Positions 1-11,652 of a stretch of 64,000 bases of DNA are shown here, piece by piece; within the stretch, counting starts at the first letter, position 1, and each line of letters starts with the position of its first letter. The translations under genes were made by a program, and so were the position numbers. Under the pieces are notes generated by a model that had not been told where the DNA came from, did not search any database, and saw only the letters and a list, made by a program, of their open reading frames with translations. The stretch lies in the NCBI GenBank assembly GCA_023105745.1, contig JALGQZ010000015.1, forward strand, positions 17,148,499-17,212,498, in the 5' to 3' direction. This DNA is from Austropuccinia psidii. Taxonomy: Eukaryota > Basidiomycota > Pucciniomycetes > Pucciniales > Sphaerophragmiaceae.

Positions 1-887
1 TGACGCGTAGAATGCTGTACAGAAACTGTATGGGACCCCAGTATTGACTGAAATATGAGGTATTGAAGTAAAAACATTCTTCTTCGTCTATTTGACACCT
101 CATATTCATGATTATGGGATATTATCCCATGGTAAGGCTGTATATGACAGCAGGTGGGATTTTGACCTTAAACCAGCCATACCTCTGTCAGTTTTTGAGA
201 TATCATGCTCAAAGATGGTTCATTAGATAGCCCTGTATGAGCTCTATACAATTGTACCCAATTTGGTATGGTTATCATTAAATATGGCAAAGTTATCCCA
301 TGTACAAGGTTTCTTGTACATAGGCGTGGTTTGGGCAAAAAGCTGTATTGAGCTTATTTGCCTCATAACTTCTGTTATAGTTGAGATGTGAAGAAGTGGA
401 TGGCACCATCTGATAGCCCTGATTGTGGCTTTTAAAAGATACCCGACTTCAGGTATCCCACACTAAAACTGTAGAAGTTAGATGAGAGGTGAATGTTTTG
501 TTCACCCTTATTTGGCCTGAAACTGACCATAACTCCAGTAATATTGGTGCTAGCTCAGTTTGGCTGGTACCATTGGATAGCCCTGGCTTAGAGCTTCATT
601 TTGAATACCCATTTGATGGGGTTGAGCCTCTCCTTCTAGATTTTAGATGGGAGGTGAAAATTAAGGTTTATGCTTAGCAATATCTTTGAGCAGGAATAAC
701 TTTGTTATTTCTTGTCCTATGGTGATGGGACTTATATTTTCAGAAAGAGGTGAGTTTCCTCTATCGTTTGATATCTTTTGAGCTAATTTGGCTCAGCTCC
801 ATGTTTTGGTGGTATCTTGGCTATACCATTGGTTTATGGTATTTTGGCTGTCATGCTTGTGCTCTGGTTTTGAGTCACAGGCTGACA
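1..887 (-). mobile_element. Family A LTR, truncated by window edge (copy A0)
   Basis: This matches A1's left LTR from about 26862 to 27748 and ends in the same CTGACA terminus at 887. By length it is LTR positions 553-1439, so the first 552 bp lie left of the window. It is inserted in family B gag-pol DNA, which starts at 888. Whether it is a solo LTR or the 5' LTR of a full minus-strand element cannot be decided here. The short open frames inside it are not supported as genes. Confidence 0.9.
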
Positions 888-1461
888 CTTGCCATAATTG
901 AGCAATCGTCAAGTTGATTTATCAAAAGTTCAAGATGCACAACTTATGAAGACAAAACCAAACAGAGGGAAAGGTTATACAGCTGGTAACTCCTGTATAA
1001 CAGAAGTGGTGATTGACAACAAGCCCACCAAACCTTTACTGGACCCAGGAGCCTTCTGCTCTTGTGTTGGAAAATCTTTTCTAAAGACTTGTGTACCAAA
1101 TTTTGAAGACCAATTGTTACCAATTGATGGTATAAAATTCAACAGTGCAAGTAACCCAACGAAAGCATTAGGAATCTTTGAGACCAATGTCATATTCCCA
1201 CACATCAATGGTAATTTAAGAATCACAGTTGAATTTGTTGTTATGTAAAATTGCTCTAGTACCCATTTACATTGGGAAATGACTATTTAATCATGTATGG
1301 GATAGATTTACATAATAACAAAGACAGATACTTTACAATTGGGGACAATAAGCGCCAAAAATTTGCCTTTTTACCATTTAAAAGACAAACTACAGTAAAC
1401 AAAGTATCACCAGTCAACTTAGGGTTAGAGAAATTCAATTCTGAACAGTTAAATGAGGCTG
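888..1461 (+). pseudogene. B1 gag C-terminus, aspartic protease and start of RT region (broken)
   Basis: The frame reads from the acidic gag tail into a retropepsin-like domain. The catalytic motif is DPGAFCS where related copies have DTGAFCT. A GNDYL..YGIDLHNNKDRYFTIG stretch follows, typical of this clade. Lesions are a TAA at 895-897, a TAA at 1246-1248 and a one-base frameshift near 1255 relative to copy C1. The same frameshift is in copy B2. The frame stops only because D1 inserts at 1462 and it resumes at 20704. It is not functional as it stands. Confidence 0.85.
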
Positions 1462-2222
1462 TGTCACAGGGGCTCTTCGAAGTGAAGAGGGCCTGGCACT
1501 CAGTAAACTGGGACTCACTTATGGAGGGCTCAAGGATATGGAAAGATGAAAGACACTTAATAGTGTAAGGAATGAATTACTATAAATAAAGATATGAGAA
1601 AGCAGCAACAAAGAAATAAGGATAAGAAATAGAAGAGCCAACCACAAACAAGTCCAAGTCCACTGTTTCAACCTGTCAGAATGGAAAGAGAAGGGTTAAT
1701 AAGGATATTGCCACCCAACTCATACTGTACAGGCAAAGAAAGAAAATGCAAAGACTAACTTAAAATCAAATAATTATAATACCCAAAATAAGGATAAGAA
1801 TAATTATAAAATAATAAATAAACTAAATTAATTAACTGGGGAAAGGTCCCCAGGGGGGAGAAAGAGGGGCTGGTATATGTGAGAATCACCAGCCCTGATC
1901 CAGAGGAAGAATTTTCATGAGAATAAATGATGATTGAATTGAGTCTGGCCAATACACGTCCTGTACATCTGTACAGAGCCTGTACAAGAGGTGTGGTGTA
2001 TTTGAGTGATCATACAGTTTCATACTGGTGTATTGAAACTGTATTGGGTGAATCCAATCTGTACAGGTATTGACAGGCTGTATTGATGTACCAAACTGTA
2101 TGCATGTTTCAGAATGAAGATTGCTTAAACTGAATGCTGATGCAGATACTGTATTTGCTGATTTGGGGTGTTTGAGTGGCTGTATGAATGAATACCCTTA
2201 CCCCTGATGGATGGTTGTTACA
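1462..2222 (-). repeat. D1 3' LTR (761 bp)
   Basis: On the plus strand it runs TGTCACAGGGGC to GGTTGTTACA and pairs with 19953-20698. It keeps 15 bp near 1502-1516 that the other LTR lacks. A 65-codon minus-strand frame at 1755-1952 recurs in the other LTR only because the LTRs are copies. Confidence 0.93.
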
Positions 2223-2235
2223 GTATCCCCCTCTT
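2223..2235 (-). other. D1 polypurine tract
   Basis: On the minus strand AAGAGGGGGATAC abuts the 3' LTR start TGTAACAACC. This fixes the element as minus-strand. Confidence 0.8.
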
Positions 2236-3156
2236 GAAACTGGTGGGCTCCTGAACACCATAACCCTGCCACTGTTGAGTGGCATCTCAATATCCCCACA
2301 TTTTTTCAAAAAAAAATTCTTTTTAATTTTCTTTTCCTCTTGGCCATTATCCTGAAAATCTTTCTTCACTCCTTCTCTTTCAAACCCAATTGATTCCCCC
2401 CTGTTTCCAAGTTTGAGTAAGTATTCCACTTCAGAATATGCATTTCTTTTCTACTGAATCAATCAACCATGCCCTTGGAATGTGGCCTTGGGATATATCC
2501 CAGAATAAGGGCCACTGAGCTCTTGTGCTCAAAAAATGATGCCCAATGAGTATATAAAGTGTACTCATTGGGCAAGGCTTAATCCAATGAATTCTTGAGA
2601 AATTTTCCTCCAGGGGTCTTGTCCCCATTGTCCATGGAAATGGCCTCAAACAGCCCTCCAAATTACTTTGGGCTGTGGCCTCTCCCCTGATGAAACCTTG
2701 ACACCTCTTGATTTTTATGGCCTTTTGGGCCTTTTCGGTGTTTTGGTGAAGTTGGGTAATTCTTTGATTTTTGGCCATATTTGGCCTTTTTGCTTCTTTG
2801 GGGTCCTACGGTCTGCGGTCCGTGGGGGTTATTGGAGGCCCCCAGGACCAAAATGGACCGCCTGGGCCCTAATTTGCTGGGGACCCAGAAATGGCCCAAA
2901 TATAACTTTCACCATAACATGGCCTGGACCCATTGATGGGGTCCAGGACCATCAAGATCCTGGCCTCCCCAAAGTTGCAGGGGATGCCCTGGGTGATGAG
3001 TTCAGCCCAGAAGGGGTATGAACCTTCACCTTAGAGGCTTTGAGGGGGGGCATAATTGAGCTATGGCCCCCATTTCCTTGAGGTCAAATTCTTTTTCTTG
3101 ATATGGGGTGGATTGATTCTGACGTCTTGAATCTTCTGCTTGCATATTCTTCAGTT
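2236..3156. other. D1 region between 3' LTR and antisense gene, with a GC-richer island
   Basis: About 900 bp with no supportable coding. Roughly 2690-3010 is clearly richer in G and C (runs of GGCCC, GGGTCC, CCCCAGG) than anything else in the window. The open frames here on both strands (2431-2778 minus, 2668-3021 plus) are probably a by-product of composition. If the antisense gene has its own promoter it should lie here or in the LTR. Confidence 0.6.
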
Positions 3157-4397
3157 ATGAGTTCCAAACTGACTGAGCTCACTGAATCTTCTCCTTCTGT
3201 ACCGCCACCGTCTGTTCTTCATGGTTCTGGCGTCTTCACTCAATTTTCCTCCCCTTCCATGGCGTCTTCTGGCCATTTTGACCCTTCCCAAACCTATGAT
3301 GGGTTCAGAGCAGTTGAAGTTCTTGATCCTACCTGTACTGAATGTTTGGCCAGGGGTAAGGAATGCTTTCAACATTACAATCCTCGATCATCAAAATGCC
3401 ACTTTTGCTTTGTTGGGAAGAAGCCATGTCGTCGTACCGGATCAACTTTGTCCCAGGTCAGGAGACACTTATGGAGCAGGAGAGATGGGCCTTATGGGCA
3501 GCAATTCCCCATTCTTGAGGAACCTACCCCTGATGCAACTTCTGGATTTTCTCAATGTGAGTGATTTGCATATTTTGATTGAATTGGTGCTGATATTTTG
3601 ATTTAGTGAGTGGTTCCAGGCAGAGGGATGTGGCCAGGTGGACTAATGTTGGAATGTCCATTCCAATTGGTGGTAGGCCCATACACTACAGCTCAGAAAT
3701 CCCAATCTCAAGGACCAATGCTGATGGAGTGGTGAAAGTAGTGAAGAAACTAAGAAGAATTGTTGATTCCCCAACAGATCCAGATGCTGAAGGAAGTGAT
3801 TAGTTGGATGGTGAAGAAGTTCAAGTTATTCCTCATTCAATGGGCCATCCATCCAGCAATTTCTCTTCTCAACCTCTTGCCAACACTAGATTCCAAAGTC
3901 AAGTTATTCCCAGCACTCCAAGAACCTTCCAACCAATGCTTGCTTCCATTCCTAAAACCCTTCCTCCTCCTTCACCAACTACTTCCCACACCACCAGGCG
4001 TGCCTTGAATCCAGCAGTAAGACCATCACCAGTTCAACAGTCCAGAAACTCACCCATAAACACCTCCCGTCAACTCCAACCTGTGGCCAGCTCCAGCAGA
4101 AGAAGAGATGGATTGTCCCCTTTGCCGTTTCCTGCTGCTCAAGTTTTTCAAAGAAGAGAACGTTGGCCTATCTGGGTTACCAGAGAAGATCCCAACATGG
4201 CTAGTGAAAGTCAAGATGCTGTGGCCAGATTTTTCAGGAGGGTTGATAGAAATAGCAGAGAGGTGATTTTTTATGCCAATGACAGGACTATTCCAGGTAC
4301 TGCTTCCAAAGAGATGGCTGCAAAATTTGCCTGGTATGAAGATGAGTTGATAAATGATTTCCAGAGAACTTTTGATGATTTGGGTAGAGATAACTAG
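3157..4397 (+). CDS. Antisense accessory gene of D1 with a Zn(II)2Cys6-like motif (one nonsense codon)
   Basis: This gene is on the strand opposite to gag-pol. I choose the ATG at 3157, which opens MSSKLTELTESS. Exon 1 ends at 3556. A 50-nt intron (GTGAGT...TTTAG, 3557-3606) restores one frame to the TAG at 4395-4397, giving about 396 residues. Residues 60-91 show C-x2-C-x6-C-x10-C-x2-C-x6-C, the spacing of fungal Zn(II)2Cys6 DNA-binding clusters, but with fewer basic residues than typical. The rest is Ser/Pro-rich, then an acidic tail ending RTFDDLGRDN. A TAG at 3801-3803 breaks this copy. A regulator is inferred from the motif only. It is convergent with pol. Confidence 0.72.
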
Positions 4398-5114
4398 TTT
4401 TCCTTTTCCTTGTTTGTGTTTGGTTTGGCTTCTATCCCCACTCTTATAATACTAAAAAATGAAAGAATAATGGAACCTCCGAATACATGATTTGGGAGGG
4501 GATGCTGCTGCTTTAAAGAAATAAAAGAAAGAAAATTATACAAGTAAAGAAAGAAAGAAAAAATAAAAGAATAAGAGAAAATGAGAGTAAAGAAAGAAAT
4601 AAAGAAAAAGTCCTGATGGTTGGTCCTTCTTATGGTGAGTTGCTTGATTCTGGCCAAAAAGTGTCCGAAAAATGAAAACCAAGCATTTGATGCTCACAGA
4701 GTGGCCAAGGTAATGTTTTACAAGAAGTAGAACCCTCAGGGATGCATACCAGGAGATGGAACTTACTTTCATAACTTCCACTCCCCACCAAGCACCATAA
4801 AATTGAAAAGAATTGCCATAAATGACTTGAAGTAATGAATGTCTTAAATTATGATGATTGGCATAAATGAAATGATAAATAAAAGAGAAAGAAAGAAAAT
4901 TAAAGAAAGAAACATTTGGCCATATCTTGATAAGGTCCAAATCGAAGGGTATTGGTGTTGTATGCTTCCTAAACCTGTCCAAAGAATTGACAAGTGCTCA
5001 CAAAGTGGCCAAGGTTATGCTTACAACAACATATGGGTAGAATACCCCCTTAAAGGTGCATGCCAGGAGAGGAACTTACTTTCATAACTTCTTCTCCTCA
5101 CCAAGCACCATAAA
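4398..5114. repeat. D1 convergent spacer with an imperfect direct repeat
   Basis: It lies tail-to-tail between the antisense gene and the end of pol. Two imperfect copies occur at 4691-4801 and 4995-5113. They share TGCTCACA.AGTGGCCAAGG, then GGAACTTACTTTCATAACTT, then CACCAAGCACCATAAA. GAAA-rich purine tracts lie between and before the copies (about 4515-4605 and 4875-4905). No coding is supported. Confidence 0.7.
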
Positions 5115-8100
5115 TCAAACTCTTGAGATATTTGGACCAGGCTTGTCTGGATACAATGAATGGAAATCCTTGACAAGATCTGGTGAGTTGGTAAGGTTTG
5201 AAGCTGGTTCCCAAGTGGTTCTTTCTGGGTCTTCACTGAATCCCTTCCACTCTACAAGATACCATAATTTACCTCTTTTGAGTTTTGAGTCCAAAACCTG
5301 AGCCACTTCCCATTCTTCTTGCTCCTCCACTAAAACTGGTGGTGGCGACAATTGATGGCGATTTGGGATAGTTGAATGCTTGACTGGTTCTAATAAGGAT
5401 ACATGGAATACAGGGTGAACTGTCTTCCATTGCTGAGGCAACTTGAGGTGATATGCATGACTGCCAATCTTCTTCAGAACTTCAAAAGGTCCCAACCATC
5501 TTTCTGATAACTTCTTGGTGGGTCTTGTTGTCTTGATGTTCTTGGAAGCTAGCCATACTTTGTCCCCAGGTTGGAAATAAGGTGGAATTTCTCTATTTCT
5601 ATCTGCATACTTCTTGAATCTCCTTATTGCTGACTCTAATTCTTCTTTGACAACTTGCTGTACTGATTGGAGTTTTGTTGATAACTTTCCAGCAGGTGAG
5701 TCTTGAGAAATATGGATTGAGTGAAAGCTGGGATTTCTTCCATAAATGGTGAAAAAAGGTGATTGCTTGGTTGATGAATGTTCTGCATTATTATAGGCAA
5801 ATTCAGCTAGAGGGATCCAGGTGTACCAGTCATCTTGATGATAGCTGACATACATCCAAAGGTACTGTTCTAGTATCTGATTTACCCTCTCTGTCTGTCC
5901 ATCTGTTTCAGGGTGAAAGGCAGTTGAAAGATCTCTTGATTTCTTGAGCTGCTGACACAATTGAGTCCAAAATGATGAAACAAATAAGGATCCTCTATCA
6001 CTGACATACTGACTGGAAGTCCATGCTTGGAAAATACATGACTAATGAAGATTTGAGCTAAGTCCAGAGCAGTGATTGTTCCATAAGTTGGAATGAAGAT
6101 TGCCATTTTTGAGAATCTGTCCACAACTACTAAAACTGAATCAAAGTTGTTTGAAAGTGGCAATTGAGTGATGAAGTCCATTGATAATGAATTCCAAGGA
6201 CCAGACGGAATTGAAAGAGGCTTGAGTAATCCAAACTTCTTGTGATGAATGTTCTTGTTTCTTGAACATTGCTGACATGAGGACACATAGTCCTTGATGA
6301 ATTGATTCATGCAAGCCCAATAAAAATCCCTCTTGATGAGCTTGAGGGTCTTCTCCTGACCAGGATGGCCAGCCAATGGTGAGTCATGACTCTTGTGAAG
6401 AATATTGAGTTGAAGTTCTTCATTGCTTGGGATTACCACTCTATCTTTGAATAATAATAACTTGGCTTGAGATTCAAGATAATAATCTGGAACTGATTCA
6501 CCTCTTGCTAGTTGCTTGAGTATTCCTTTATAGTCTTTGTCTTGCCAAACTTCTTTTTGAATCTTGTCTACTAAATCTGAGAAAATCTCCACTTTGATTG
6601 AGAAGAATCTTACCTCTTGAATTCCATCTTGCTTAAGTACTTGATGAAAGTTTTGAGGATTCTTGCTGATGAAGTCCACCCCCCTCTTTGGGTACACGTC
6701 GTCCCAACGTGACAAGGCATCTGGTAAAATGGCCAGCCTGCCTGGGCGGTAAGTGATAGTGAAGTGAAATTCTGAGAGAAATTCAGCCCAACGGGCCTGA
6801 AGACGAGTAAGAACTTTGGAAGACGTGAAATACTGCAAGGAAGAGTGGTCTGTCAAGACCTCAAAATAATTGGAAAGAGAAAGAAGAAATGCTCTCCAGC
6901 GCTTGAGAGCCCAAACTATGCCAAGGAGTTCCTTGTCATGAATTTCATAGTTGATTTCAGCTGGTAAGAGCTTGCGACTATCAAATGCAATGGGATGCTT
7001 TCCTGAGTCATTCACCTGACTCAGTACGGCGCCCAATGCATAATCAGAAGCATCAGTCTCTACAATAGTAGGTAGAGATGGATTAAAATGGGATAAGATA
7101 GGAGCAGAGGTGAAAGCTTCTTTGAGTGCTTGAAGCTGACTAAGAGCTTCCTCATTGAAGATAAAGGGAGAATCTTTTTTGAGAAGGGAAGTGAGAGAAG
7201 TGATTTTTTTGGAATAATTTTTAATGAAACAATGATAAAAATTGGAAAAGCCAAGAAAAGATTGAAGGGCCTTGATGTTTTTGGGCTGAGGCCAATTGAG
7301 GATTTTCTTAAATTTTGAAGAATCTATCTTGAGGCCATTACTTGAAACAACATAGCCCAAGTATTCCACACTTGAGGCATGGAATACACACTTGGAGGCT
7401 TTGGCAAATAAACTATTTTCTCTGAGTCTTTGGAGGACAGAGGTCACATGTTTGACATGTTCTTCCTCAGAACTTGAGAATACCATAATATCATCTAGAT
7501 AAACCACAACAAACACATCCAAGAAATCTGCAAATATATCATTTACAATTTTCTGGAAAGAAGCAGGAGCATTGGTCAAACCAAACGGCATGACCAAATA
7601 CTCATAACTACCATAATTGGTTCTGAAGGCAGTTAAGTGCTCATCCCCCTCTTTGATTCTCAGAAAGTTATATGCACCACGCAAATCTATCTTGGAGAAG
7701 ATAGTGGAACCTTTGAATATGGTAAGGAGCTGGTTCATAGGAGGGACAGGGTATCTGTTCTTCCCAGTGACAGCATTGAGTTTGCGGTAGTCAACACACA
7801 AACGAAGACCTCCATCCTTTTTCTTTACAAAAAGGACAGGTGCTCCTGTTGAAGAGGAGCTTGGTCTTATGAAACCTTTCTCTACATTCTCTTAAATGTA
7901 GGCCCGCAGTGTTTCTGACTCTTGATTTGATAATGAGTAGATAACACCAATTGGAGGAAGAAGACCCTCCAATTCAATATGGTGATCACAGGCGCGGTGT
8001 GGAGGAAGTTTCTCTGCTTTCACCTTGTAGAATACATCCAAATATTGGTGATAAGCAGCAGGGACTACCTTCAACACAGTTTCAATTTCTTCTGGCTCTT

Positions 8101-8815
8101 CCTCCTCATCCCACTGCTCCTCCAGGGATTCATGAAAAGATAAGGGAGGAAGGTCCATATCCCCTTGAAAGAGATGAAGTGAAGATATGGCAACATATTC
8201 TGCAACATCCTTTATCTCTTCGAAGACTTCATCTCTTAATGGGAGTAATGACTGAGAGGGAATGAGGGAAGGGATATGGACAGAAGAAGGAAGGGAAGGT
8301 GTCTTAAGTTCACCAACCAGAGCAACACTGTTGAAAGCAGTGGCTAAGTCATTACTAGTATAAGGAATAATACCACTAGAATCCTTATGACTAGAATCAT
8401 AGGTGATCAATCCACTTTTCCAATCAATAATGGGATTAAAATGGTAAAGGAAATCATAGCCCAATATCAGGTCTTCTCCCTTGGGTGAATCTATGATGAA
8501 GAAGTCCCATTCAAAGCTTGGGAAGGAAGGTAAGTCAACTACCCACTTGGTATAATGGGTGATCAACAAGGCAGGGGATTCATTAGAATCCAGAATGAAA
8601 AGAGGAATCTTTTCAGGGAGCTCTGACAGAGTCAGTGAGTACTTGAGAACAAAATTCTTTGCAATAAAAGAGTTTGTAGCACCAGAATCAATGAAAATAC
8701 TATAAAAAATATCAGAGACAGAAGAGAAAATAAGAAATTTTAAAGGTTTCTTGACACTAGTATTCAGAGTGCACAATTGTGCTCTTGAAGGAAATAAGTG
8801 AGAACCATTGAACAC
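5115..8815 (-). pseudogene. D1 pol: protease, RT, RNase H, integrase, chromodomain
   Basis: In order: protease DSGATNSFI, RT motif [12 protein letters not shown] box YLDD, RNase H residues ([35 protein letters not shown]), an integrase zinc domain ending [28 protein letters not shown], and a C-terminal chromodomain (YLVEWKGFSEDPERTTWEP). Two lesions are clear: a TAA at 7892-7894 between protease and RT, and a one-base deletion near 6006 just before the second integrase aspartate. All visible catalytic residues are otherwise present. Gag is in a different frame, which may be a programmed shift or a lesion. Confidence 0.92.
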
Positions 8816-8829
8816 ATCATTATTCCCAC

Positions 8830-9188
8830 TCAGGCTTTTCCCTGCTGGCTAGGGAAGCCTCTTGATGATGACCCAGGCTTGTTCTGAGGTCTCTTGAAGC
8901 ATTTTTCAATTGGGTGCTTTCCACCACAATAAGTACACAACCCCTCTTTGATCCTCCTCTCCTTTTCAGAACCGATTAATTTATTGTCCTTATTGAGGAG
9001 AGCGGCATGGGGCTTGTCCTTTGAAGATTGAAATTGCTTTCCCTTCTTGTTCTTCTTCTGGTGAAACCTCTTTGAAGATGAGTTTTGAGGAGGCCTAAAT
9101 TTATTGGATCCAATGACTGGAGGCCTCTTATCTTGATTGCCACCCTTTTATTTTTGCCTCTCATGATATCTTGTATCTAATTCTAGGG
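8830..9188 (-). pseudogene. D1 gag C-terminal part with zinc knuckle
   Basis: It has one CCHC knuckle, CTYCGGKHPIEKC (C-x2-C-x3-H-x4-C), after a Lys/Gln-rich basic linker. A TAA at 9148-9150 breaks the frame. It ends in a TGA at 8830-8832, just before the pol frame opens. The B2 insertion at 9189 separates it from the rest of gag, which continues at 16308. Confidence 0.85.
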
Positions 9189-11034
9189 TGTAAGGTGTGG
9201 ATATGAAACTTTGATTAAAAATCAAGTACTTTTCCTGTCCTCAAAATTTGTATAAGGTAAAATTCAGTTAAAAATAGTATGAAATATTATTTTTAAGAGA
9301 AAACACGCCAATTTTATTGTTTATAACTTTATTAGTATAAAACAATAATATAAAAATTTATTGTTTTACCAACAATAAAGATTTATCCAAAAAATACTCT
9401 ACAAGAGATATTTTAAGGCTACAAAAGAAATTTCTTCAAGAGCAATTTCAATTGGAATTAATTGAGCAAAGAACTGCAAGCAATTAATTAAAGAACAAAG
9501 CCTTTAAAAAGAATATTAAAGAGAAAACACGCCCAAAAGTGACCAGAGTGAATTTGGAAACAAAGTGACAAAGTTAACAGTGATGAAAGATGCTTTAATT
9601 CACTTTTGGGGTGGTTCAGGGGTAAAAATGATTATAAGAGTTACAAACAATGATTATAATGATTTTTTCACGTGGTTAAAAGGATTAAAATGATTTAAAA
9701 GTGGTGGTTGGAATCTTTGATTGATTGGTTTAACAGTTTTAAACTAATTAATAAAAGGAAAAGATTCTAACATGAAGAGAAAAGTGGGGCAAAGAAGACA
9801 TTCTTTTATAGCCATCAATTCTCTTACTCCAAAAGTAAAATTTACTCTTGTCAGTCGTGAAAAACAGTCTGACAACAGAAAAGCCAATTATGGCATCATT
9901 GAACCCTGGTTTAGACCAAAAAGGGCTGGTTTAAGCCATTTTTAGCCATTTTTAGCCATTTTTAGCCATTTTAGACCCTTAAATCAGCCATTACTATAGC
10001 AATACCAGGCCTAGAGCCTTCAAAACACGTCAGAATGTGTGTCAGAGGCGTAGAAACCAGTTAAAACTGTTTTTACTATTATTGTTTTATCTTAAGGGTA
10101 GTTTTACCCTCTTGGCAACAGCTAAAACTACCCCAGTTGGTATCAAAACCTCATCATCAATTGAGTCCACAGACCCTGTAACTCAATTCCAGGCCAAAAG
10201 TGATGAACTTTTGCGTGAATTTTGACATCCCACGCCTGTCAGCAAGGATTTTGGGGGTCTAGCTCCCCCTTAGAGCTGGAGTTCCTTTTCCCCCCCAAAT
10301 TTAATCTTTCCAATTTATTTTTCCTTTAATTCCTCATCATGTATTATACTTATAATTTACACATGTAATTCAATTCAATTGTACAGTACAATACAGTAAT
10401 AATTGACACCTCATATGTAAATCAAAGTTCACTTATGTAATACACGCGCACATTTTGACATTTCAATTGAATTCAATTGAAAATACTTTAATTCCTCATA
10501 ACTTCTAAACTAAACACAACACCTCAATTTTAACACAAAAATTGATGGTTAACACCACATGTGGTGTGAATTAAATTAAGGTTTTGAGGATTTTCAACTT
10601 TTGTATTGAAAATACTAAAAACTTAATTTAAGCTTATTTAGAGTTGAGTTACAAAAATTTCACTCAGAGGTGACCCCACCTGATTTTTTATGAGGAATCC
10701 AATGGTGAAATAAAATTTATATGTTTATTTATTGGATAAAAAGTTATAATAAATTTTATTTAACTTTTTTCCAAATTTATTTATTTTTTCACAATTTTGT
10801 TAAAATTTCATTTTTACTTAAATTTTTCAAGTATAAATGTAATTTTATATTTACAAAATTTAAAGTAATTTTATTTTTAAATTATAATTAATTTTTTTAT
10901 TTTTAATATAATTTTATATTTATATTTTAATTTTTATTTTCATAATATAAATAAATTTATTTTATTTATATTTATATACTAATTTTTTGTATTTGTGGTC
11001 TTTTGGGTACATGAAATTACCTCTAAGGCTCACA
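9189..11034 (-). repeat. B2 3' LTR (1846 bp)
   Basis: On the plus strand it runs TGTAAGGTGTGG to AAGGCTCACA. It contains the 22-bp palindrome at 10461-10482, a 16-bp palindrome at 10552-10567 and four AGCCAT decamer units near 9934-9970. A very AT-rich stretch lies at 10700-10990. The 62-codon plus-strand frame at 10037-10225 is antisense to the element and not kept open in most copies. Confidence 0.95.
10461..10482. repeat. Perfect 22-bp palindrome conserved in every family B LTR
   Basis: The core is CAATTGAATTCAATTG, extended by TT/AA on each side and more. Copies are at 15734, 17003, 24359, 43778 and 53655. A second palindrome, ACACCACATGTGGTGT, lies about 70 bp further on (10552-10567) and is also kept in the other copies. 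They could bind a dimeric regulator or form a cruciform. Function is not known. Confidence 0.8.
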
Positions 11035-11047
11035 TTCCCTCCCCCTA
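11035..11047 (-). other. B2 polypurine tract
   Basis: On the minus strand TAGGGGGAGGGAA directly abuts the 3' LTR. It is identical to the B1 tract. Confidence 0.85.
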
Positions 11048-11652
11048 AAAAAGAATATTACTTTGTAATATTGGTGTTTCTAGTGTGTCTGAATCTTCTG
11101 AGGAGTTTGGTAGCTTCTGGTATATCTTTTTCTTCTAGCCATTCATCTTCACAAGTTGGGACACTGTACTTAACAAGTTATTCCCTTACTTTCTTGGTTC
11201 TTAATTTCCTTTCTTTAAGAACTTTGGTAATTTTCTTAGCACCAGATGTCTCAATAGGAGAGTATCTGTCTTTGTTATTATGTAAATCTATCCCATACAT
11301 GATTAAATAGTCATTTCCCAATAAAAATGGGTACTAGAGCAATTTTCCATAACAACCAATTCAACTGTGATTCTCAAATTCCCATTTATGTGTGGGAATA
11401 TGATATTGGTATCAAAGATTCCTAATGCTTTCATTGGGTTACTTGTACTGTTGAATTTTATACCATCAAGTAGGTGAAATCTTCCTTTATCATATGATCC
11501 TGTCCATACTTCATCCAAGGCATGTATTAGAGAGTTGTCTTTACAGTATTTGTTCACTAATTGGTATATGATGCTACAATTGTTATCTTGAATGTAACTA
11601 TTTCTAAACTCTTCAAAGAAGGTGGTGTTCAAGTCTGTGACACTTATTCCTT
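11048..11652 (-). pseudogene. B2 chimeric pol remnant
   Basis: Reading the minus strand, three family B pieces are joined in scrambled order. First comes the spacer before integrase ([12 protein letters not shown]...GRFHLLDGI), then the end of the protease region (KFNSTSNPMKALGIFDTN ... YGIDLHNNKDRY in another frame), then the chromo-like tail (LKERKLRTKK...). Each join falls on a few shared bases, for example GATGGTATAA at the second. RT, RNase H and most of integrase are absent. The pattern fits template switching during reverse transcription. Confidence 0.85.

Noticed and set aside
1755..1952. 65-codon minus-strand frame repeated at 20231-20428
   Set aside because: It is within the two LTRs of D1, which are copies of each other. 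No domain and no coding signature.
2431..3021. Overlapping open frames on both strands (2431-2778 minus, 2668-3021 plus)
   Set aside because: The GC-richer island has few stop codons by composition. The proteins are low-complexity with no recognisable domain.
10037..10225. 62-codon plus-strand open frame repeated at 53230-53418
   Set aside because: It lies antisense within family B LTRs. It is interrupted in other copies and recurs only because the LTR is repeated.
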